64,000 bases of DNA from Silvimonas terrae (GCF_014202765.1 NZ_JACHHN010000001.1:809735-873734); one strand, 5' to 3'; shown: positions 45,720 to 55,299, counted from the first letter of the stretch. Numbers and translations: made by a program. The notes: generated from the letters alone by a model not told the origin.

Positions 45720-47183
45720 ATGCGGCGCATGAACCAGGCCAAATCCCTGATTTACCTTCTGTTGTTCGTTCTTTTTCTTGGTAATGGCAGTGCTTTTGCC
45801 GCCAATCACAGCCCCAAGCGGGCCCGTGCCGTGGCCAGCCAGAAAAGCGAACACCCGGCACTCAGCAGCCAGACCGAACTGGGCGACCAGGATTATGATC
45901 CTGCCAATCCTCCCCGACAGTTGCGGGTGCTGGTTGCGCTGGGGCCCTCTACCTTTTTCTTTCAGAACGGCCGGCCGCACGGGGTGGAATACGCCATGCT
46001 GCTGGAGCTGGAAAAATTCCTCAATCGCAGCAAGGCCAAAAATGCGCCCTCGCTCAAATTGATGTTTGTCCCGGTGGATAGTGGCGAGATCATCCCGTCG
46101 CTGCGGGCGGGCAAGGGCGATATTGCCGCCGGTTTGATGCCCGTGAACGAGGGGGCAAAGCAGTTGGTTGCGTTTACCCAGCCCTACCTGCGCGACCAGT
46201 GGTGTGTAGTCCAGAATCCGGATGCCGAGGCCATCAGCAATATCTCCGCTGCGGAGGGCAAAACCCTCTCCATTGCCAATGGCAGTTATGCCCGCCGTTT
46301 GCTCCTTGATTACCCGAAAATCGTCTCACGCGATGCAGCGGCCGGCACCACCGCAGAAGCCTTGCTGGGTACGATCCAGGGCGATGACAGCGTGGCAACG
46401 CTATCCAGTCGGTATGTCACCGACCTCTGGAGCAAGAAGTACCCTCGACTGCATAGTAACGCCTGTCTTGAACCCTCGGTGGATGTGGCCTGGGCCGTTG
46501 ACCAGAGCAAGCCGCAACTGCTGGCCGAACTCAACCGCTTTATCAGCGGGCCAGGGGCGGGTATGGCGCAGCGTGCGCTCAAACTCACGCAACGGTTTTT
46601 GTCCAGCGATGCCCGGATCAGCAATCCCAATCAACTGAGCGCAGTCGACAAACTGGGCTTTTTTGCGCCGATGTTCCAGCTGGTTGCATCTGCCAACAAT
46701 ATGGACTGGATGCTGCTGGCGGCGATTGGCCAGCGCGAAAGTACGCTGCACCCGGTCATCCGCAAGAATGGTCCGACCGGCATCATGCAGATCAACCCGT
46801 CCACAGCGCGCAAGATGGGCGTGACCAACCCGCATGATAATGAACAGAACGTGACGGCGGCCGCACGTTATCTGGCGTATCTGCGCGACATGTTCAAATC
46901 CCCTGGTATTGAGCCGGATGACCAGTTGGCATTCATGATTGCGGCGTACAACGCGGGTGAAGGGCGTATCCAGCAATTGCGCAGGAAGGCACAAGCGCAG
47001 GGGCTGGACCCAAATCGCTGGGAAGGTAACGTGGAAAAAGTGGCGAAACAGACCGTGGGCAACCGCTTGCTGGATTACGTCACCACAGTGAACCGCTATT
47101 ACTTGGCGTATCAGGGCGCTTCACGCGTGGCTTCCATGCCGGCAGCGGACACCGCTTCTACCGCTGCAGTGGCGGATAAATAA
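45720..47183 (+). CDS. MltF-like membrane-bound lytic transglycosylase
   Basis: A 487-residue exported protein. A signal peptide (MRRMNQAKSLIYLLLFVLFL, then GNGSAFA) leads to an SBP-type domain like amino-acid-binding proteins (about 65-300). A C-terminal SLT goose-lysozyme-like domain follows (about 325-470), with the catalytic glutamate in IGQRESTLHP and GIMQINPSTARKMG. This is the MltF layout, cleaving peptidoglycan glycan strands to 1,6-anhydro products that AnmK (elsewhere in this window) recycles. The N-terminal end is not lipidated: no lipobox cysteine. Starts at 45720 and 45729 are both plausible. Confidence 0.87.
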   Translation: MRRMNQAKSLIYLLLFVLFLGNGSAFAANHSPKRARAVASQKSEHPALSSQTELGDQDYDPANPPRQLRVLVALGPSTFFFQNGRPHGVEYAMLLELEKFLNRSKAKNAPSLKLMFVPVDSGEIIPSLRAGKGDIAAGLMPVNEGAKQLVAFTQPYLRDQWCVVQNPDAEAISNISAAEGKTLSIANGSYARRLLLDYPKIVSRDAAAGTTAEALLGTIQGDDSVATLSSRYVTDLWSKKYPRLHSNACLEPSVDVAWAVDQSKPQLLAELNRFISGPGAGMAQRALKLTQRFLSSDARISNPNQLSAVDKLGFFAPMFQLVASANNMDWMLLAAIGQRESTLHPVIRKNGPTGIMQINPSTARKMGVTNPHDNEQNVTAAARYLAYLRDMFKSPGIEPDDQLAFMIAAYNAGEGRIQQLRRKAQAQGLDPNRWEGNVEKVAKQTVGNRLLDYVTTVNRYYLAYQGASRVASMPAADTASTAAVADK

Positions 47184-47199
47184 GGCTGAAACGCCAGCC

Positions 47200-47225
47200 G
47201 GGGCGCAGTCTTGGAGCCGCGCCCC
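47200..47225 (+). other. GC-rich hairpin after the transglycosylase gene
   Basis: Arms GGGGCGC and GCGCCCC with a 12-base loop, 16 bases after the stop. There is no T-run, so at best it is a weak terminator. Confidence 0.3.
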
Positions 47226-47359
47226 GCAAGTCGTTTGTGTGTTGTTTGCGCCTGGACAATTCGGGACTGCAAATCAGATATGTCCCGTCGCCGCAAGCAC
47301 TCGATAGGCAGTATTTTGCTGGGCCAATAGGCTCATCGCCTGTCTAACGAGGAAATATC

Positions 47360-48580
47360 ATGAACTTGCTGGAAAGCCTGAATGCGCTCATCGGCTCTGA
47401 CGAGCAATCGCGTCTGAGCCAGTTGTTTGGCATGGAACCGGCCAGAGCCCGCTCTACCATGAGCCGTATTTTTGCCACCTTGCTGCAATGTGCCGGCCGC
47501 CGCGCGGATCAGCCACAATGGCGCAATCAGTTGCAGGAAGTCCTGCAAGTTTTTGCCGCAGAAGGCAGTCTGCCCGCCGCCATGACTGGGGCTGCGCTGG
47601 ATGACCAACAGGGCCACGCCCCGCTGGCCTCGGTGACCGATCGTTTCCTGAAGCTGGTCTTTGGCGAGCAATATGCGGTGATCACCAACGCCCTGGATCA
47701 GGTCAACGGCACCAGCAGCCATGTCGGCCAGCAAATGCTGCGTTACGGCGGTTCCTTGTTGGCGGGCTTGTTGGTCAGCAAAACCCAGACCGACCACCTG
47801 GATATCCATAAGCTGCTGGCACTGATTACGGATCACATGCCTGTCTGGTCCGCCGCGTTGACGCCTTCACTGAATACGCTGATTACCCCGGTTCCTGTTC
47901 CCCAGCGCAAGCGCCGTGGCGGCTGGCTCGGGTGGTTGCTGATGGTGCTGGTGTTTATCTTGCTGGTGCTGTGGTTGCTGCGTGCCTGTGACTCCCGCCA
48001 GGAGAGTACCCAACCGGCATCAGCACCGGTCGCAGTGGCTTCTGCGGCGGCAGTGGCCAACCCGCTGGCTGAGGCTGCATCTGGCGTGACCAGCGCGCTG
48101 AATAGCGTGACTGCCCGCCTGGGTGAGTTCTTCAAGTTGATGTTGCCGGATGGCACGGCACTGAATGTGCCTGAGCATGGCATTGAGTCGAAGCTGGTCG
48201 AGTTCATCAAGGACAGCAGCAAGCCTGTCGACAAGGACACCTGGTTCAGCTTTGACCGTCTGACCTTTGAAACTGGCGCTGCCAAACTGATGCCAGAGTC
48301 GGAAGAGCAACTGAACAATATCGCGCTGATCATGAAGGCCTTTCCGGCGGTGCAACTGAAGCTGGGCGGCTATACCGATAATACTGGCACGGCTGCGACC
48401 AACCTGAAGTTGTCGGGTGAGCGTGCCAACAGTGTGATGGCTGAACTGGTCAAGCTGGGCGTTGCGCCTGCGCGTCTCAGTGCCGAAGGCTATGGCGATG
48501 CACATCCGGTCGCCAGCAATGACACCGAAGAAGGCCGTGCCCAGAACCGTCGAATTGATATCCGCGTGACAGCCAAGTAA
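47360..48580 (+). CDS. DUF937-like/OmpA-domain cell-envelope protein
   Basis: A 406-residue protein. The N-terminal 150 residues are helical with GxxMLRYGGSLLAGLLVSKT, reminiscent of DUF937 proteins. A single span lies at about 187-208 after RKRRGG. A periplasmic linker leads to a C-terminal OmpA/MotB peptidoglycan-binding domain (about 295-406: FDRLTFETGAAKL, GYTDNTGTAATN, NRRIDIRV). It likely tethers an inner-membrane or cytoplasmic module to the cell wall. Function is not known. Confidence 0.78.
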   Translation: MNLLESLNALIGSDEQSRLSQLFGMEPARARSTMSRIFATLLQCAGRRADQPQWRNQLQEVLQVFAAEGSLPAAMTGAALDDQQGHAPLASVTDRFLKLVFGEQYAVITNALDQVNGTSSHVGQQMLRYGGSLLAGLLVSKTQTDHLDIHKLLALITDHMPVWSAALTPSLNTLITPVPVPQRKRRGGWLGWLLMVLVFILLVLWLLRACDSRQESTQPASAPVAVASAAAVANPLAEAASGVTSALNSVTARLGEFFKLMLPDGTALNVPEHGIESKLVEFIKDSSKPVDKDTWFSFDRLTFETGAAKLMPESEEQLNNIALIMKAFPAVQLKLGGYTDNTGTAATNLKLSGERANSVMAELVKLGVAPARLSAEGYGDAHPVASNDTEEGRAQNRRIDIRVTAK

Positions 48581-48606
48581 GGCACGTGATTGCTGGATCG
48601 CCTCAA

Positions 48607-48638
48607 ACAAAACACCACGCCGCGGCGTGGTGTTTTGT
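48607..48638. terminator. Bidirectional terminator between the OmpA-type gene and glnD
   Basis: Perfect 15-bp inverted repeat ACAAAACACCACGCC / GGCGTGGTGTTTTGT with a 2-base centre, between convergent genes. Confidence 0.88.
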
Positions 48639-48654
48639 TGTGGTCAGCACCGGT

Positions 48655-51222
48655 TTACAGTTGCAGCGCGGCCAGCAGGTCGCCTTCCAGGTGCCGCACT
48701 GCACGCTCATCGCTGAGAATCTGCCCGGAAATCAGGAAGTTATCTTCTGCGCGTTCACCCAGGGTCATGATCTTGGCGGACTGGATTTCAATGCGGTTCA
48801 GGGCCAGGATGCCGGCGATGGTTGACAACAGACCGGTACGGTCCCCCGCCGTGATCGACAACACCTGATACTTGCCACCTCGCTCATCTGCGCTGATTTC
48901 CACACGCGGCTGAATGGGGAAGTGTTTGAGTTGTCGGGACAGCCGCGCTTTGCCCGGCGCGGTCAGCGGGGCCTGACGGGCGATCTGGTTGGCCAGTTCA
49001 TACTCCACGTAGCCGATCAGATCGCGGTAGCCGTCTTTCTGGTGGTCCGGGATATAGACATAGAAACTGTCCAGCGCGTAGCCATGGCGGGTGGTGTGGA
49101 TATGCGCGTCGAAAATCGAATACCCGGCCTTCTCAAAGAAAGCGCAGATGCGGGCAAACAGATCGGCCACATCCTTGGTGTACACCATGACTTGCAAGCC
49201 TTCGCCCGATTCGGACAACTTGGCGCGGACCACGGGGACATCGGTGTCGATGCGGGCGAATAGCTGGCGGGTATGCCAGGCAATCTCGCGCGCGTCGTGC
49301 CGCAAAAAGTAAATGGTGTCGAGTTGGTCCCAGAAGGCCTGGTGGGCATCGTCACGCAAGCCGTACAGTCGTAACAGGCGCAGCGCCTCTGCTTGCCTGT
49401 CCTCCAGCCAGGATTGCACCGGCATACTGCGGGCACTCAGAAAGCGCTGCGTGGCCTTGTACAGGTCTTCCAGCAACTTGGCCTTCCAGGCATTCCAGAC
49501 TTTGGGGCTGGTACCGCGTATATCGGCCACGGTCAGCAGGTACAGGCCAGCCAGGTGACGCTGATCACCGACCAGATTGGCAAACTCTTCAATCACCTCA
49601 GGATCGTACACGTCGCGTTTTTGCGCGAAAGAGGACATGACCAGGTGGTGTTTGACCAGCCACGGGATCAGCTTGCGATCTTCCGGATCCAGCGGGTGTT
49701 CGTTGCAGAAGTCTGCGGCAATGTGTTCGCCCAGTTCCGAGTGATCGCCACCGCGCCCCTTGCCGATATCGTGGAACAGGGCGGCGATATAGAGCGCTTC
49801 CGGCCGGGCAAACTCGGCCAGCAGCCGGGAGCAGAACGGGTATTCATGCGTGAATGCGGCAATGGCAAAGCGGCGCACATTGCGTAGCACCATCAAGGTG
49901 TGCTCATCGACCGTATAGACATGAAAAAGGTCGTGCTGCATCCGCCCGACGATCTTGCCGAACTCCGGAATATAACGGCCCAGCACGCCATACTGGTTCA
50001 TGCGGCGCATGATGCGTGTCAACCCGGCCGGTTGGCGGAACAGGTCGATAAACAATTGCCTGTTACGCGGGTTGGCGCGAAATTCGTCATCAATGCGCGC
50101 GCGGGCATGCCACAGTGCCCGCAGGGTTTCCGGGGCAATATCAGCGGCGTAGTTTTCCTGTTCAAACACCAGGAACAACTCCAGGATGGCGGACGGGTCT
50201 TGCTGGAACACGTCCGGCCGGGAGATCTCCAGCACCGGCCCGCGTAACTGGAAACGCTCGTTCAACGGGGTGACTTCGACGCCGATTTGCGAAAAAATCC
50301 GTGTACGCAGTGCGCGCACCAGCAAGGGCGTGAGCTGACTGACAATGCGCGCAGCCAGATAGTACTGCGCCATCAACTGCTCGCTGGCGCGCTGCTTCTG
50401 GTTGTCCACATACCCAAAATCAGCCGCCATCGGGTTCTGATAATCAAACAGGATGCGGTCTTCGTGGCGCTTGGCAGTCCAGTGCAACTGGATGCGGATA
50501 CACCGCAGCACGCGCTCGGCCCGGCGCAGTTTCTGGCTTTCTTCATGGGTGAGCATGCCCATGGCCGCCAGCTTGCGCCAGTTATTGCCCAGCCCCAGCG
50601 CAGAGGCAATCCAGCCAATCAGGTGCAGGTCTCTGAGGCCGCCCGGTGCTTCTTTGACGTTGGGTTCAAGCTTGTAAGTGGCGTTCTGGAAACGCGCATA
50701 CCGCGCCTGTTGTTCCAGCAGCTTGGCATCAAAAAATTCTTTGGGGTCGATATGGCGGTAAACCGTATCGCGGAAATCGGCAAAACGCTGCCGGTCGCCA
50801 CACAGGCAGCGGGACTCCAGCAGCGCCGTTTGCACGGTGATGTCTTTTTCCGCTTCGGCCAGGCAATCGGATAGCGTGCGCACGCTATGGCCCACTTCCA
50901 GGCCGATATCCCACAACTCCCCAATAAAGACCTCCAGCTTTTCCAGCAGGGCCGGATCAGGTTGATCCGGCAACAAGATCAGGAGGTCGATATCGGAAAA
51001 CGGGTACAACTCGCCGCGTCCGTAGCCGCCGACGGCCACCAGCAGTACGTCGCCGGCAAACCCGTGTCTATCCCATAACTCGCCCAGGGTGCGATCCGTC
51101 AGGTGGGCCAGTGCCTGTAACAGCGGCGCGGCTTTGGCCGGGTCGCTGAACTTGCGATGCAACTCGGCTTTCTGGGCCGCATGGTGTTCGCGCAGGGCGA
51201 TAACGGAACGCAGGGCGGTCAT
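48655..51222 (-). CDS. glnD: PII uridylyltransferase/uridylyl-removing enzyme
   Basis: An 855-residue nitrogen sensor that adds UMP to PII proteins under nitrogen limitation and removes it when glutamine is high. The N-terminal nucleotidyltransferase motif is GGYGRGELYPFSDIDLLIL. The HD hydrolase site is in LFHDIGKGRGGDHSELG. Two C-terminal ACT domains (about 665-855) bind glutamine. It lies 12 bases downstream of map on the same strand, the usual map-glnD order. Confidence 0.95.
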   Translation of the reverse strand: MTALRSVIALREHHAAQKAELHRKFSDPAKAAPLLQALAHLTDRTLGELWDRHGFAGDVLLVAVGGYGRGELYPFSDIDLLILLPDQPDPALLEKLEVFIGELWDIGLEVGHSVRTLSDCLAEAEKDITVQTALLESRCLCGDRQRFADFRDTVYRHIDPKEFFDAKLLEQQARYARFQNATYKLEPNVKEAPGGLRDLHLIGWIASALGLGNNWRKLAAMGMLTHEESQKLRRAERVLRCIRIQLHWTAKRHEDRILFDYQNPMAADFGYVDNQKQRASEQLMAQYYLAARIVSQLTPLLVRALRTRIFSQIGVEVTPLNERFQLRGPVLEISRPDVFQQDPSAILELFLVFEQENYAADIAPETLRALWHARARIDDEFRANPRNRQLFIDLFRQPAGLTRIMRRMNQYGVLGRYIPEFGKIVGRMQHDLFHVYTVDEHTLMVLRNVRRFAIAAFTHEYPFCSRLLAEFARPEALYIAALFHDIGKGRGGDHSELGEHIAADFCNEHPLDPEDRKLIPWLVKHHLVMSSFAQKRDVYDPEVIEEFANLVGDQRHLAGLYLLTVADIRGTSPKVWNAWKAKLLEDLYKATQRFLSARSMPVQSWLEDRQAEALRLLRLYGLRDDAHQAFWDQLDTIYFLRHDAREIAWHTRQLFARIDTDVPVVRAKLSESGEGLQVMVYTKDVADLFARICAFFEKAGYSIFDAHIHTTRHGYALDSFYVYIPDHQKDGYRDLIGYVEYELANQIARQAPLTAPGKARLSRQLKHFPIQPRVEISADERGGKYQVLSITAGDRTGLLSTIAGILALNRIEIQSAKIMTLGERAEDNFLISGQILSDERAVRHLEGDLLAALQL

Positions 51223-51234
51223 GGGTTTTACCGG

Positions 51235-52044
51235 TTAAGCCAGCAGATATTTTTCAGGTTTGGGTTGTACACCGGCAGACATGGTCAGGATCTCATAGCC
51301 CGTGTCGGTGACCAGCACCGTGTGTTCATACTGTGCCGATAGCGAGCGGTCTTTGGTCACAATGGTCCAGCCATCCGGCATGGCGCGAATTTCACGCTTG
51401 CCCAGATTGATCATCGGTTCCACGGTAAAGATCATGCCCGGTTCCAGCTCAATCCCCGTTCCGGCTTTACCGTAGTGCAACACCTGCGGGTCTTCATGAA
51501 AATGATCACCAATGCCGTGCCCGCAGAACTCGCGCACCACCGAGTAACCGGCTTTTTCCGCATAACGCTGGATGGCCTCACCAATATCGCCCAGATGTGC
51601 GCCTGGCTTGATCTGTTCGATGCCAATCCACATGCAGTCAAACGTCACCTGCGCCAGCCGTTTTGCGTGGGCAGGCACTTTGTCGCCCACCATGAACATG
51701 CGGCTGTTATCGCCGTGATAGCCGTCCTTGATGACGGTGACGTCAATGTTGACGGTGTCGCCATTCTTCAACGGTTTGTCGTTGGGAATGCCGTGACAGA
51801 TCACGTTGTTGATGGATGTACAGATGGATTTGGGGTAGGGCGTGTAACCCGGGGGTTGATAGCCCAGCGGTGCCGGCACAGTGTGCTGGACGTTAACCAT
51901 ATAGTCATGGCACAGCCGGTCCAGCTCTTCTGTGGTCACGCCCGGTTTGACGTGCGGGGTAATGAAGTCGAGCAGTTCTGCGCCCAGCCGGCCGGCCACG
52001 CGCATTTTTTCGATTTCTTCCGGGGTTCTGATGGCGACAGACAT
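51235..52044 (-). CDS. map: Methionine aminopeptidase
   Basis: A 269-residue type I enzyme removing the initiator methionine. The metal-ligand regions are present: NIDVTVIKDGYHGDNSRMF with the two aspartates, and FCGHGIGDHFHEDP with the histidine. Further ligands lie in GMIFTVEPM and the C-terminal YEHTVLVT. It has an ATG start at 52044 and is followed directly by glnD. Confidence 0.96.
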   Translation of the reverse strand: MSVAIRTPEEIEKMRVAGRLGAELLDFITPHVKPGVTTEELDRLCHDYMVNVQHTVPAPLGYQPPGYTPYPKSICTSINNVICHGIPNDKPLKNGDTVNIDVTVIKDGYHGDNSRMFMVGDKVPAHAKRLAQVTFDCMWIGIEQIKPGAHLGDIGEAIQRYAEKAGYSVVREFCGHGIGDHFHEDPQVLHYGKAGTGIELEPGMIFTVEPMINLGKREIRAMPDGWTIVTKDRSLSAQYEHTVLVTDTGYEILTMSAGVQPKPEKYLLA

Positions 52045-52148
52045 AGTGTGTATTCCCAGATCGGCGCAACGGGTTTACCGACTGCGCAAAAGACAAGAGA
52101 GGCGATCGCCTCTCTGCCGGTCACATTGATATGTGTATTTTAGGCCGA

Positions 52149-52409
52149 TTAACGCCGGGCAGGCTCGGGCAGAACGATATTCACTTCAAGCACTTCGAAA
52201 TCGTCTTTCTTTTCCAGCTGGACCTTGATGTCATCCGGATTAATGGCGACATATTTGGAAATGACGGCGATCAGTTCTTTTTGCAACTGGGGCAGATAGT
52301 CCGGCGTATCACGGCCAGCACGCTCATGCGCCAGAATGATTTGCAAACGCTCGCGCGCTACGGTGGCGGTTTTTTTCTTCTCGCCAAAGAAATAACTCAG
52401 AATCGACAT
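52149..52409 (-). CDS. minE: Cell division topological specificity factor MinE
   Basis: An 86-residue protein. An N-terminal membrane-targeting and anti-MinCD helix ([20 protein letters not shown]) is followed by the C-terminal dimer domain. It displaces MinD from the membrane and drives pole-to-pole oscillation. It begins 3 bases after the minD stop. Confidence 0.95.
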   Translation of the reverse strand: MSILSYFFGEKKKTATVARERLQIILAHERAGRDTPDYLPQLQKELIAVISKYVAINPDDIKVQLEKKDDFEVLEVNIVLPEPARR

Positions 52410-52412
52410 GGC

Positions 52413-53222
52413 TTAACCTCCGAACAGTCGTTTCCAGAACGGCTGCTTCGGTACTTCAACAAAACGCAGCGGCTTGTCTTCGCCCAGGAAGCGGGCAACG
52501 ACGTCCTTGTAGGCTTCCGACACATCGGAACCTTCGTTATGGATGGCTGGCGTACCCGAGTTTGAAGCCTGCAGCACGGTTTCGGATTCCGGGATCACGC
52601 CAATCAGCGAAATGCGCAGCAAATGTTGCACATCGTCGAGCGACAGCATCTCGCCGCTGTCCACCCGCTTGGGCGAGTAACGGGTAATCAGCAGGTGCGT
52701 CTTGACCGTGCCGCCTTCTTCCGCTTTTTTGGACTTGGCATCCAGAATGCCAATGATGCGGTCAGAGTCACGGACCGAAGAGACTTCCGGGTTGGTCGTG
52801 ACAATGGCTTCATCCGCAAAGTACAACGCCAGGAAAGCACCGGTTTCAATGCCGGCCGGGCTGTCGCAAATGATGTAGTCAAAACCGTCGTGGGTCAGCT
52901 CCTTGAGCACTTTTTCCACGCCTTCTTTGGACAAGGCTTCCTTGTCGCGCGTTTGTGACGCGGGCAGGATAAACAGATTGTCGCAGTTCTTGTCCTTGAT
53001 CAGCGCCTGACGCAGGGAGGCTTCCCCCTGAATGACGTTGACGAAGTCGTACACCACGCGGCGCTCGCACCCCATGATCAGGTCAAGATTACGCAGGCCC
53101 ACGTCAAAATCGATAACGGCGGTCTTGAAGCCGCGTAACGCAAGCCCGGAAGCAAAACTGGCGCTGGTGGTGGTTTTACCCACGCCGCCCTTGCCGGAGG
53201 TGACAACAATGATTTTGGCCAC
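52413..53222 (-). CDS. minD: Septum site-determining ATPase MinD
   Basis: A 269-residue ParA-type ATPase with the deviant Walker A KGGVGKTT and the C-terminal amphipathic membrane helix (PFWKRLFGG). It recruits MinC to the membrane to block FtsZ rings near the poles. The start codon is GTG (53222) after CAGGGG. It follows minC by 77 bases. Confidence 0.96.
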   Translation of the reverse strand: MAKIIVVTSGKGGVGKTTTSASFASGLALRGFKTAVIDFDVGLRNLDLIMGCERRVVYDFVNVIQGEASLRQALIKDKNCDNLFILPASQTRDKEALSKEGVEKVLKELTHDGFDYIICDSPAGIETGAFLALYFADEAIVTTNPEVSSVRDSDRIIGILDAKSKKAEEGGTVKTHLLITRYSPKRVDSGEMLSLDDVQHLLRISLIGVIPESETVLQASNSGTPAIHNEGSDVSEAYKDVVARFLGEDKPLRFVEVPKQPFWKRLFGG

Positions 53223-53299
53223 AAAAAACCCCTGTAGGTCTGGATTCGGTCAAGTCAGTGTTCAGTCTGACTGTACATGTATAAAGCAGCCGGCGCCGT

Positions 53300-54016
53300 C
53301 TACGACAGCGTCAGCGTTTCAATCACGAGTTTGTCTTCGTTTAGCAACACTTGCGCCGGCTTTGATTTGAGCGAGGCAGGCAGTGATTCATCGAGTGTGC
53401 GGTAGACACCGGCAATAGAGACCAGCTCGGCTTCCATGCAGGTGGTGAAAATGCGGGCATTGGCATCGCCCCGTGCGCCAGCCAGCGCCCGGCCGCGCAG
53501 CGGCGCGTAAACGTGGATATTGCCATCGGCAATCACTTCTGCGCCATTGGAAACCAGCGCCATCACCACCAGGTCGGCATCCTTGGCGTAGACCTGCTGG
53601 CCGGTCCGCACCGGACGGGTAATCACCATGGTGGGCGTGCGCTCAACCTGCACCGGTGCAGCGGCAGGCGCCGCGACGGGCAGGCTGATTGCATCATCCG
53701 ACAACACCACCAGTCCGGCCTCGCGCGCGGCAGTTTGCTGCGCTTCATTGCCGCCATAAGCGCCTACGGGTTGCAGGCCGAACTGGCGCAACAACGTGAT
53801 CATGGCGGAGATATCCAGTGCTGTGGGCGTTTGTGGCAACTGATTGAAATCAATCGCCAGTTGATCACCGGTCAGCATGTGATCCCGGCCACCCAGTTTG
53901 GCCTGCAAACCGGTTTCCAGCTCGGTGATATCTGTCGTGGCTGGCACAAAGGTCAGCAGCTTGAGCCCGATATTCTTGAATTCAAAAGCAGACGCTTCAG
54001 TACGGGAGCGGGACAT
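53300..54016 (-). CDS. minC: Septum site-determining protein MinC
   Basis: A 238-residue FtsZ inhibitor. The N-terminal domain (about 1-105) is joined by a short linker to the C-terminal right-handed beta-helix (GQQVYAKDADLVVMALVSNG, then DGNIHVYAPLRGRALAGARG, the MinC signature). ATG 54016 is preferred to a TTG three codons earlier; neither has a strong ribosome site. It is the first gene of minCDE and abuts the repeat region. Confidence 0.94.
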   Translation of the reverse strand: MSRSRTEASAFEFKNIGLKLLTFVPATTDITELETGLQAKLGGRDHMLTGDQLAIDFNQLPQTPTALDISAMITLLRQFGLQPVGAYGGNEAQQTAAREAGLVVLSDDAISLPVAAPAAAPVQVERTPTMVITRPVRTGQQVYAKDADLVVMALVSNGAEVIADGNIHVYAPLRGRALAGARGDANARIFTTCMEAELVSIAGVYRTLDESLPASLKSKPAQVLLNEDKLVIETLTLS

Positions 54017-54103
54017 AGAGGGCAACGGGCTGGACGTTCAAAGGCGAGAGTGTACCGTCTCCAGACCTGGTGCGGAAGTTGGGGATGTCATTTGCTGAAA
54101 GGT

Positions 54104-54180
54104 TGAGGAGTGAGGAGTGAGGAGTGAGGAGTGAGGAGTGAGGAGTGAGGAGTGAGGAGTGAGGAGTGAGGAGTGAGGAG
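54104..54180. repeat. Heptamer array TGAGGAG x11
   Basis: Eleven perfect 7-base units without a single variant, 87 bases upstream of minC. Together with the facing array at 54400 it bounds a large imperfect palindrome. Confidence 0.98.
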
Positions 54181-54203
54181 GGGGAAGGATGCATACCCCG
54201 GAC

Positions 54204-54355
54204 TCGTCATTCCGGCCTTGAGCCGGAATCCAGTCCGCCCACCAAAGGTGGGCAGACACTGGCAAACCATTTGATAAACCATTGTCAGTGCCTGCGGCAC
54301 ACCTGTTTACACCTGGATTCCGGCGCAAGGGGGCCGCCGAGGACCGGAATGACGA
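54204..54355. repeat. REP-like inverted pair inside the heptamer arrays
   Basis: The left element at 54204-54233 has TCGTCATTCCGG, then CCGGAATCCAG. The right element at 54313-54355 has CTGGATTCCGG, then CCGGAATGACGA with a longer centre. They are inverse to each other, about 80 bases apart. The outer sequence matches the palindrome at 23148. Confidence 0.85.
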
Positions 54356-54399
54356 AGTATTGGTTTGCGAGGCATGATGAAGTGGACACACAATCTGGC

Positions 54400-54476
54400 A
54401 CACCTCACACCTCACACCTCACACCTCACACCTCACACCTCACACCTCACACCTCACACCTCACACCTCACACCTC
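54400..54476. repeat. Heptamer array ACACCTC x11 abutting a PSRP stop codon
   Basis: Eleven perfect units, the same number as the facing array; four bases (ACAC) separate the last unit from the stop codon at 54481-54483. Its complement (GAGGTGT) differs from GAGGAGT at one base in seven. Confidence 0.98.
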
Positions 54477-54480
54477 ACAC

Positions 54481-55299
54481 TCAATAACACCGCCGCTTCA
54501 ACCCTGCCTTGAGCATGATGGTGGTCGACAACTCTTCAATCGACAGTCGCGTGGTATTCAAAAACGGAATGCGCTCATGCTGCATCAGGCTTTCCGCCAG
54601 TTTGACTTCCTGCTCGCAGGTGGACAGTTGCGCGTATTGACTGTCTGGTTTGCGTGACTGCCTGATCTGCGACAAGCGCTGCGGTTCAATCGTGATACCG
54701 ATCAACTTGTTGCGAAACGGGTGCAAGGGCTTGGGCAGGCGGTGATCGGCAAAGTCTTCCGGTGTAAATGGGTAGTTGGCGGCCTTGATGCCATATTGCA
54801 GCGCCAGATAAAGACACGTCGGGGTTTTGCCGGAGCGGGAGACGCCCACCAGGATCACGTCTGCATCTTGCAGGTTTTTCGCCATACCGCCGTCATCATG
54901 CGTGGTGGCGAAGTTCACCGCATCGATCCGGTGTTTGTATTCCTCAAAATTACTGATGGCGTGTACCTTGCCAGCGGTGTGGCTGGACTGGCGTTCCAGT
55001 TCTTTTTCCAGCGGGCCGATAAAGGTCTCAAAGAAATCCAGCGTTAACGCCTCGTCCATCACAAAGAGTTTGCGCAGGTTCTCGCTGATAAAGGTAGAGA
55101 ACACCACTGGCCGGCACTGGTCTGCCTCGGCCTGGGCCTTGATCTGGGCGACGGCTTGCAAGGCTTTTTCTTCCGTATCAATAAACGGCAGCACAATCCG
55201 GCGGAAATTCACATCATCAAACTGCGTGATCAGGCTGTGCCCCAGAATCTCTGCGGTAATCGCGGTGCGGCCAGATACAAAAAAAGCGGTGCGTATCAT
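54481..55299 (-). CDS. PEP synthase regulatory protein (PSRP), paralog 2
   Basis: A 272-residue DUF299 protein. Such enzymes switch PEP synthase off by ADP-dependent phosphorylation of a threonine beside its catalytic histidine, and on again by phosphorolysis. The P-loop is intact (GVSRSGKTPT). The N-terminal motif usually written SDxT reads SGRT here, so a conserved aspartate is replaced. It is about two-thirds identical by eye to the neighbour 43 bases upstream, so a tandem duplication. Its 3' end is joined to a heptamer array. Confidence 0.88.
   Translation of the reverse strand: MIRTAFFVSGRTAITAEILGHSLITQFDDVNFRRIVLPFIDTEEKALQAVAQIKAQAEADQCRPVVFSTFISENLRKLFVMDEALTLDFFETFIGPLEKELERQSSHTAGKVHAISNFEEYKHRIDAVNFATTHDDGGMAKNLQDADVILVGVSRSGKTPTCLYLALQYGIKAANYPFTPEDFADHRLPKPLHPFRNKLIGITIEPQRLSQIRQSRKPDSQYAQLSTCEQEVKLAESLMQHERIPFLNTTRLSIEELSTTIMLKAGLKRRCY

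Noticed and set aside
54104-54476. CRISPR array
   Set aside because: The arrays are contiguous 7-base repeats without spacers, and no cas genes are present.
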